Shown: piece after piece, positions 22,540-27,077 of the stretch
Layout of the letters: each line of letters opens with the position of its first letter
Numbering within the stretch: position 1 is the stretch's first letter
DNA from: Pseudomonadota bacterium
GTDB lineage: Bacteria; Pseudomonadota; Gammaproteobacteria; Burkholderiales; Burkholderiaceae
DNA length: 27,077 nucleotides
Assembly: GCA_023441105.1 (NCBI GenBank)
Contig: JAEZQX010000543.1
Location: 1 to 27,077, forward strand
Direction: 5' to 3'
Made by a program: the position numbers and the translations under genes
The notes under the pieces: generated by a model
Database searches by the model: none
Seen by the model: the letters and a program-made list of their open reading frames with translations, nothing else
Told to the model about the DNA's origin: nothing

Positions 22540-22869
22540 TCAGGCGTCCAGTATGGCGTTCAACAGGCTATTCGGACGCCCTGCGAAGGGATTGACCACC
22601 GTTACGCCTCCCCAAGTGAAACCATCCTGCAGGTCCTCCGACGGAAGCAAGCGGCATCCGGCGCGCGAAGCAGCGGACATGATGACGAAGTCCCAGGTTC
22701 CGAGTCGATGATCTGTCGCCAGGTCAGCGGCAGCCATCAGCATCTCCGGCGAGGTGGCAACGACTGGGAAGGCATCCCGCCATGATTTCTTCCATGACGT
22801 ACGATAGTAGTGAATATCACTGCCATAGGCGTCGAGTCTGCATCTGGCAAGGTCTGCCACCCTGTCCAC
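22540..22869 (-). pseudogene. 5'-truncated PIN-domain (VapC-like) toxin remnant
   Basis: About 109 residues remain open, from a GTG at 22869. The part from about residue 34 on, FPVVATSPEMLMAAADLATD, then WDFVIMSAASRAGCRLLPSEDLQDG and VTVVNPF, is the C-terminal half of a PIN-domain RNase with its late acidic residues. The N-terminal half with the first catalytic aspartate (usually a VDTNVL-type motif) is missing: an in-frame stop lies at 22906-22908 and the expected space is occupied by the MazG-like gene on the other strand. No adjacent antitoxin gene is present on this strand. It is most likely a broken toxin gene, though transcription from here could still run into the Def-like gene five bases downstream. 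Confidence 0.65.
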
Positions 22870-22896
22870 GGCCGCCCCGATCGGAGCCTGCTCTTC

Positions 22897-23217
22897 ATGC
22901 CCGACTCACTATCTGAACTTGCAAGCCGGCTCGAGGCATTCGGCGCGGAGCGCGACTGGCTCCAGTACCACGCGCCGAAGAACCTGGCTGCCGCGCTGAT
23001 CGTCGAAGCGGGCGAATTGCTGGAGAACTTCCAGTGGTTGACCGAAGCCGAGAGCCATAACCTGCCGCCGGAGAAGCTCGAGGCGGTCCGGGGAGAGGTG
23101 GGGGATGTGCTGATCTATCTGGTGCAGTTCTGCACTTCGATTGGTATCGACCCGGTCGAGGCAGCGCGGGAAAAGCTGGCGGTGAATGCGCGGCGGTTTC
23201 CGGCGAATGGCGGCTAA
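22897..23217 (+). CDS. MazG-like nucleotide pyrophosphohydrolase
   Basis: This 106-residue all-alpha NTP pyrophosphatase is of the short MazG/dCTPase (RS21-C6-like) type. The metal-binding acidic pairs are E37 and E40 in VEAGELLENFQW and E67 and D70 in GEVGDVLIYL. Family members hydrolyse non-canonical or modified (d)NTPs to monophosphates, cleaning the nucleotide pool. The ATG at 22897 is used, with GGAGC about ten bases upstream; a longer in-frame start at 22810 would run across the PIN remnant. It sits between two probable toxin-antitoxin remnants. Confidence 0.88.
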   Translation: MPDSLSELASRLEAFGAERDWLQYHAPKNLAAALIVEAGELLENFQWLTEAESHNLPPEKLEAVRGEVGDVLIYLVQFCTSIGIDPVEAAREKLAVNARRFPANGG

Positions 23218-23230
23218 GAGGGACTTCACC

Positions 23231-23284
23231 ATGAGCACGATCTTCGACACTGCCGCACCCAGGCGCGCCACCAGCATCTGGTAG
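23231..23284 (+). pseudogene. Possible CcdA-type antitoxin 5' stub
   Basis: A short frame with an AGAGGGA ribosome-binding site reads MSTIFDTAAPRRATSIW and then stops. The opening closely recalls CcdA-family antitoxins (MSTxxDxxAPKKATN followed by LSINxDLL), but after about 15 residues the frame ends and no continuation is seen. It is probably the relic of an antitoxin gene whose remainder was deleted. The match is from memory of the family and short, so it is only a suggestion. Confidence 0.35.
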
Positions 23285-23421
23285 CAGCTCATGGCATCTT
23301 TGGCGATGGGCTGAGAAGATTCTGAGCGTCAATCGGCACGACGCTCCGCCGCGGAGCACGAAATCGGGCCCGGCGGCATGTCAAAATCCTCTCCCCGTTT
23401 TCCTCCGCCCGGATCCACCTC

Positions 23422-24444
23422 ATGCAGCCCTCCCCTTCCTACCCCGCGAGCGCGCGCCGCCGCGTGCTGTCCACGCTCCTGCCGGCCGCCTTCCTCGGTG
23501 CCCTGACCGTCGCCGCCGCTGCTTCCTGGCCCTCTCCCGCCCTCGCGCAGGACTGGCCCGCCAAGCCGCTGCGTCTGGTCGTCCCCTACCCGCCGGGCGG
23601 CGCCGTCGACCAGGTGGCGCGGCTGATCACGCCGAAGCTGGAAGCGGCGTTGGGCCAGCCGGTGGTCGTCGACAACAAGGCCGGCGCCGGCGGCTTGATC
23701 GGATCCGACCTCGTGGCCAAGGCGGCGCCGGATGGCTACACCATCCTGTTCGCCACGGTCAGCAGCCATGCGATCGCGCCGGCGGTGTACGCGAAGATGC
23801 CGTACGACCCGCTCGCCGATTTCGCGCCGATCTCCAACGTGGCGCTGACGCCGTACATCATCACCGTCAACCCGGCGGTGCCGGCCAAGACGCTGGCCGA
23901 GCTGATCAGCTACGCCAAGGCGAATCCCGAGAAGATCAATTTCGGCTCCTCGGGCAAGGGCACGACGCCGCATCTCGCCGGGGAGCTGTTCAACACGATC
24001 GCCGGCACGCGGATCACGCATGTGCCGTACAAGGGCAGCGCGCCGATGGTGACCGACCTGCTCGGCAACCAGGTCCAGGTCGCCTTCGACAACACCGTGA
24101 TCCCGCACATCCAGTCGGGCAAGCTGGTCGGGCTCGCCATCACCGGGCCGGCTCGCCTGTCGTCAGTGCCGGACATCCCGACCGCTGCCGAGGCCGGCCT
24201 GAAGGGCTACGAGGCGGTGGGCTGGATGGGGCTGATGGCGCCGAAAGGCACGCCGGCCGCGATCACGTCACGCATTTCCGCGGAAACGTCGCGCGCGATG
24301 GCCGCGCCCGACGTCAAGGCGAAGCTGGATGCGCTGGGCTTCCTGGCGCACACCGATACGCCCCAGGCGTTCGGCGACTACGTCCGCAGCGAGAAGGCGA
24401 AGTGGGCCAAGGTCGCGGCCGATGCCGGAGTGCAGCCGGAATGA
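23422..24444 (+). CDS. Tripartite tricarboxylate transporter receptor (TctC/Bug family), second copy
   Basis: This 340-residue periplasmic binding protein has a long signal peptide, likely cleaved after ALA (residue 42) before QDWPAKPLRLVVPYPPGG. Family hallmarks include VVVDNKAGAGGLIGSDLVAKAAPDGYT and ITHVPYKGSAPMVTDLLGN. No TctA/TctB genes are in the window. The C-terminal segment RISAETSRAM (residues 284-293) is encoded across a TTTCCGCGGAAA palindrome. The stop overlaps the ATG of the amidohydrolase by 4 bp, so the ligand is probably related to that enzyme's substrate. The ATG at 23422 has a weak ribosome-binding site. Confidence 0.94.
   Translation: MQPSPSYPASARRRVLSTLLPAAFLGALTVAAAASWPSPALAQDWPAKPLRLVVPYPPGGAVDQVARLITPKLEAALGQPVVVDNKAGAGGLIGSDLVAKAAPDGYTILFATVSSHAIAPAVYAKMPYDPLADFAPISNVALTPYIITVNPAVPAKTLAELISYAKANPEKINFGSSGKGTTPHLAGELFNTIAGTRITHVPYKGSAPMVTDLLGNQVQVAFDNTVIPHIQSGKLVGLAITGPARLSSVPDIPTAAEAGLKGYEAVGWMGLMAPKGTPAAITSRISAETSRAMAAPDVKAKLDALGFLAHTDTPQAFGDYVRSEKAKWAKVAADAGVQPE
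24275..24286. repeat. TTTCCGCGGAAA palindrome, copy 7 (inside tctC)
   Basis: Core palindrome within coding sequence. The right arm is intact (AAACGTC) but the left arm has diverged (CGCATTT for GACGTTT). It is read R-I-S-A-E-T-S, the same frame as the copy in the Def-like gene. Confidence 0.8.
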
Positions 24445-25502
24445 GCGTGGCGCGTCCTGTTGCTCATGGCACGGCTGGGGTCGCGCAACTTCCCCCGCCC
24501 GCGGTCGTCGATGTCCATGCCCACGTCCTGTTTCCGGAGGTGATGGGTCTTGCCGGCGCGGCAGGACCGGAGATGGGATCGAGCGACGGCGTATCCTTCT
24601 TCCGCTCCGGCGACTACGTGCTGCGCGGCGTGCGCTTCGTCGACTCGCCCTTCTCCGACCTCGGCCGCCGGCTCGAGCTGATGGACCGGCTCGGCATCGA
24701 CCTGCAGGTCTTGTCGCCGAATCCGCTGACCTACTTCTATGCCGCGCCGGTGGCGGATGCGGTGCGCTTCGCCCGGGCGCAGAACGACCTGACCGCGGCG
24801 GCGATCCGGGCGCATCCCGGGCGCTTCGCCGGCTTCGCGCAGTTGCCGATGCAGTCGCCGGATGCCGCCGTCGCCGAGCTCGAGCGCGCCGTGCGCACGC
24901 TTGGCCTGGTGGGCTCCTATGTCGGTTCCGACTTCAACGGTATCCCGCTGGAGTCACCAAGCCTGGATCCGATCTGGTCGGCGCACGAGGCGCTGGGCGT
25001 CCCCGTCGTCGTGCATCCGGCGCCACCGGACGTCGAGCGTCCGGCGGCCGCGCAGTCCGGTACGAGGGCGTTCGACCTCGACATCGTGATCGGCTTCGCC
25101 CATGACGAGACCGCCGCGGTGGCGCGGTTGCTGTTCGGCGGGGTGCTCGATCGCCATCCGGCGCTGCGGGTCCACATCCCGCATGGCGGCGGCACCGCGC
25201 CTTATCTCAAGGGTCGGCTGCGCACTGCCGTCGAGCGCCGGCCCTGGGGGCGCGGGCTGTTGTCACGGCCCTTCGACGAGCTCTGGTCGCAGCTGTCGTT
25301 CGACTGCCTGCTGGGCACCGACGAGGCGCTGCGCTTCCTCGTCGCGGCCGAAGGGGCCGAGCGGGTGATGCTGGGCAGCAACTTCGCCGGCTGGGACCAG
25401 GCCGACGACATCGTGGCGCGGACGCGCAGGCTGCTGGAATCGCCGGCTCGGGAGCTGGTGCTGGCGGGGTCGGCGCTGGACTGGATCGGGAGACGAGCCT
25501 AG
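24441..25502 (+). CDS. Amidohydrolase-family protein (ACMSD-like decarboxylase/hydrolase)
   Basis: This 353-residue metal-dependent TIM-barrel enzyme belongs to the amidohydrolase 2 group (PF04909), which includes 2-amino-3-carboxymuconate semialdehyde decarboxylase. It has the N-terminal metal motif HAH (H26/H28 in VVDVHAHVL), H192 in VVVHPAP, and HIPHGGGTAPYLKGR (246-259). Where ACMSD has the catalytic GTDYP-type Asp, this protein reads GSNFAGWD (312-319), with Asn at the usual Asp position and an Asp six residues later. The exact reaction is unknown. The ATG overlaps the tctC stop (ATGA), indicating coupled translation. The stop overlaps the convergent aminotransferase stop within the shared bases CTAG (25499-25502). 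Confidence 0.9.
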   Translation: MSVARPVAHGTAGVAQLPPPAVVDVHAHVLFPEVMGLAGAAGPEMGSSDGVSFFRSGDYVLRGVRFVDSPFSDLGRRLELMDRLGIDLQVLSPNPLTYFYAAPVADAVRFARAQNDLTAAAIRAHPGRFAGFAQLPMQSPDAAVAELERAVRTLGLVGSYVGSDFNGIPLESPSLDPIWSAHEALGVPVVVHPAPPDVERPAAAQSGTRAFDLDIVIGFAHDETAAVARLLFGGVLDRHPALRVHIPHGGGTAPYLKGRLRTAVERRPWGRGLLSRPFDELWSQLSFDCLLGTDEALRFLVAAEGAERVMLGSNFAGWDQADDIVARTRRLLESPARELVLAGSALDWIGRRA

Positions 25503-26770
25503 CCCTTCCCCACCACCCGCATCGCTTCCTCCGTCGCCTCGAGCGCGCGATCGATGTCGGCCTCGGTGTGCGCGAGCGCGAGGAACATGTTGTGCTTGGG
25601 ATGCAGGTACACGCCGCGGTGCAAGGCCTCGGACGCGAAGCGGAAGCCCTTGGCGAAATCGGCGTCGTCGTCGAACAGCACCTGCGGCATCTGCGACGGC
25701 CCGGTCTGGCGGATGCCGACGCCGTGGCTCGCCGCCTGCCGGGCCAAGCCGGCGCGCAGGCGATCGCCCATGCGGGCCATGTGGCTGACCGCATCGCCGG
25801 CGTCGAGCACGTCGAGCGTGGCCAGCGCGGCGGCCATGCTGGCACTGCCGCACCAGAACGAGCCGGTGGAATAGACGCTGCGGGCGGCATCGCGCAGCGC
25901 ATCGACGCCGGCCACGAAGGCGAGCGGATAGCCGTTGGCGATGGCCTTGCTCCAGGCGCTGAGGTCGGGCCGCACGCCGATGGTTTCCCAGCTGCCGCCG
26001 CGGTGCAGGCGCAGCCCGGCGCGGACGTCGTCGAGGATCAGCACCGCGCCCTTCTGGTCGCAGAGCTCCCGTACCCGCCGCGCGAAGGCCGGATCGGTCA
26101 GCTCCTGGTCCTTGGCGAAATCATGGCGGAAGGCGGAGACGATGACGGCGGCGACGTCGCCTTCGTTGGCAGCGAGCGCCGCCTCGATGCTGGCGATGTC
26201 GTTGAAGCGATAGTGCACCAGGTTGGCCCGGTCCTCGGCGGTGACGCCGGCGGGATACGGCGTGCACCAGGGCACCGCGCCGTGGTACGCACCCTGCGCC
26301 GCCAGCACCTTACGGCGGCCGGTGGCCGCGCGGGCGACGGTCACGCACAAGGTGGTGGCGTCGGTGCCGCTCTTCTGGAACAGCACCCAGTCGGCATGGC
26401 CGACCCGGTCGACGAGGCGTTCGGCCAGCTCCACCATGGCCTCGCCCGGCCCGTTCATCAGGTCGCCCTCAGCAACCCGGCTGGCATAGGCGGCGTCGAC
26501 CACGGGATGGCGATAGCCGGCGATGATCGGGCCCCAGCTGCACATGAAGTCGATGTACTCGTTGCCGTCGACGTCGGTGAGCCGGCAGCCGTCGCCGGCC
26601 TGGAAGAACTGCGGGTAGGCTTGCGGCAGCAGCGCGGCATTCATGTGGCCGAACATGCCGCCGGGCATGACGCGCGTGGCGCGGCCGCGCAGCGCGGCGT
26701 CGCGGGCGCGCGGCGGGGCTGAGGCGGTTGAAGTGGGGGACGGTTGAACGTGCGGCTCGGGTGATCGCAT
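25499..26770 (-). CDS. Class III aminotransferase (glutamate-1-semialdehyde aminomutase-like)
   Basis: This 423-residue PLP enzyme of the class III aminotransferase/HemL-like group carries SGTDATT (134-140) for phosphate binding, AYHGA (161-165), LILDDVRAGLR (244-254) with the aspartate that contacts the PLP ring nitrogen, and the Schiff-base lysine K275 in WSKAIANGYPLAFVAG. HemL itself reads DEV where this reads DDV, and the gene context argues against haem synthesis, so the amino donor and acceptor are unknown. The ATG at 26770 is preceded by GAAGGAG with an eight- to nine-base spacer. The gene is divergent from a DUF1537 kinase gene starting at 26877 and convergent with the amidohydrolase gene. 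Confidence 0.92.
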   Translation of the reverse strand: MRSPEPHVQPSPTSTASAPPRARDAALRGRATRVMPGGMFGHMNAALLPQAYPQFFQAGDGCRLTDVDGNEYIDFMCSWGPIIAGYRHPVVDAAYASRVAEGDLMNGPGEAMVELAERLVDRVGHADWVLFQKSGTDATTLCVTVARAATGRRKVLAAQGAYHGAVPWCTPYPAGVTAEDRANLVHYRFNDIASIEAALAANEGDVAAVIVSAFRHDFAKDQELTDPAFARRVRELCDQKGAVLILDDVRAGLRLHRGGSWETIGVRPDLSAWSKAIANGYPLAFVAGVDALRDAARSVYSTGSFWCGSASMAAALATLDVLDAGDAVSHMARMGDRLRAGLARQAASHGVGIRQTGPSQMPQVLFDDDADFAKGFRFASEALHRGVYLHPKHNMFLALAHTEADIDRALEATEEAMRVVGKG

Positions 26771-26790
26771 TGCGCTGGCTCCTTCTGAGT

Positions 26791-26801
26791 TATATGATAT
26801 A
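26791..26801. promoter_or_regulatory. Inverted repeat in the divergent promoter region
   Basis: The perfect inverted repeat TATAT-G-ATATA is an AT-rich island in the 106-base gap between the divergent aminotransferase and DUF1537 genes. Its sequence could provide -10 elements on either strand, or bind a GntR-type regulator that controls both genes. Confidence 0.4.
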
Positions 26802-26876
26802 TCCGTTTTCGGGCCGGCGGTGCGCCGTTCGTGCGCCTGCACGAGTCCTGCAACAGACAAGGGAAAGAGACAGCCG

Positions 26877-27077
26877 ATGATCCTGGGTGCGCTTGCGGAT
26901 GACCTGACCGGCGGACTGGAGCTGGCGGCCATGCTGGCCGCCGAAGGGGTCGCCACCCGGCTGGCGACCTCGGCCGAGGCGATCGGCCCGGTCGCGCCGG
27001 ACGCCGCCGTGGTCATCGCGCAGAAGACCCGCATCGCGCCGCCTGCCGAGGCCCGCGCCCGGGTTGCGGCGGGGGCC
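26877..27077 (+). CDS. Four-carbon acid sugar kinase (DUF1537), N-terminal part, runs off the window
   Basis: The open frame from ATG 26877 to the window edge encodes 67 residues starting MILGALADDLTGGLELAAML. The ADDLTGG/A-LE/D-A motif is the N-terminal signature of DUF1537 kinases and matches the start of the complete copy at 8011 (IAIVADDLTGALDAA). GGAAAGAGA precedes the ATG as ribosome-binding site. The later catalytic motif (DSTLRG) lies beyond the window. It is divergent from the class III aminotransferase gene and probably belongs with it in a second organic-acid catabolic cluster. Confidence 0.85.
   Translation, partial: MILGALADDLTGGLELAAMLAAEGVATRLATSAEAIGPVAPDAAVVIAQKTRIAPPAEARARVAAGA

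Noticed and set aside
25499..26770. Annotation of the aminotransferase as HemL for haem synthesis
   Set aside because: The core motifs are only HemL-like (DDV in place of DEV) and the neighbours are catabolic genes, so a general class III aminotransferase is safer.
1..27077. CRISPR arrays, tRNA or rRNA genes, intact insertion sequences
   Set aside because: No regularly spaced repeats with unique spacers, no cloverleaf-type sequence, no rRNA-like stretch and no transposase-like protein were seen on either strand.

Overview
The window is high-GC chromosomal DNA, most likely from a betaproteobacterium of the order Burkholderiales. The reasons are a core mnmE gene at the left edge, two Bug/TctC-type periplasmic receptors without their TctA/TctB partners, and the dense, GC-rich gene layout. 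In many Burkholderiales mnmE follows rnpA-yidC close to oriC and parAB, so the left end may be origin-proximal. That placement is inference from family knowledge. No tRNA, rRNA, CRISPR array or intact insertion sequence was found.

Region 1 (1-3660): mnmE, a small membrane protein gene behind a perfect 21-bp inverted repeat, two overlapping small genes of unknown function, and an 865-base gene-free stretch full of palindromic repeats. Region 2 (3661-9225): a GntR regulator, FAD oxidoreductase, TctC receptor, PdxA2-like dehydrogenase and DUF1537 kinase, all on the + strand. It reads as a catabolic operon for a four-carbon sugar acid such as D-threonate or D-erythronate. Region 3 (9395-11840): a stand-alone receiver and an MHYT-domain hybrid histidine kinase. 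Region 4 (12015-14642): an MFS transporter, a MaoC-like dehydratase and a membrane-anchored cyclic-nucleotide-binding protein.

Region 5 (14652-20637, minus strand) is the standout. Six genes each overlap the next by exactly 4 bp (ATGA or GTGA): ModA-like binding protein, Cache/HAMP histidine kinase, single-domain receiver, receiver-adenylate/guanylate cyclase, TrpX-like ABC binding protein, and a Crp/Fnr regulator with a preserved cyclic-nucleotide pocket. Read in order they could form a complete relay: periplasmic ligand, phosphorelay, cyclic nucleotide, transcription. A second cyclic-nucleotide-binding protein lies convergent to its 3' end.

Region 6 (20882-27077): a cupin, a hotdog thioesterase, a peptide-deformylase-like protein with altered active-site residues, a 5'-truncated PIN toxin, a MazG-like pyrophosphohydrolase, a possible ccdA antitoxin stub, a second TctC receptor overlapping an ACMSD-like amidohydrolase, a convergent class III aminotransferase, and the start of a second DUF1537 kinase.

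Across the window a palindrome with core TTTCCGCGGAAA occurs seven times: four in the 2.8-3.5 kb gap, one after the DUF1537 kinase, and two inside coding sequence (deformylase-like gene and second tctC), where both are read in the same frame as SAETS. Its GTTTC-N4-GAAAC layout resembles the ParB site parS and the Noc site, but REP-like or other roles are equally open.
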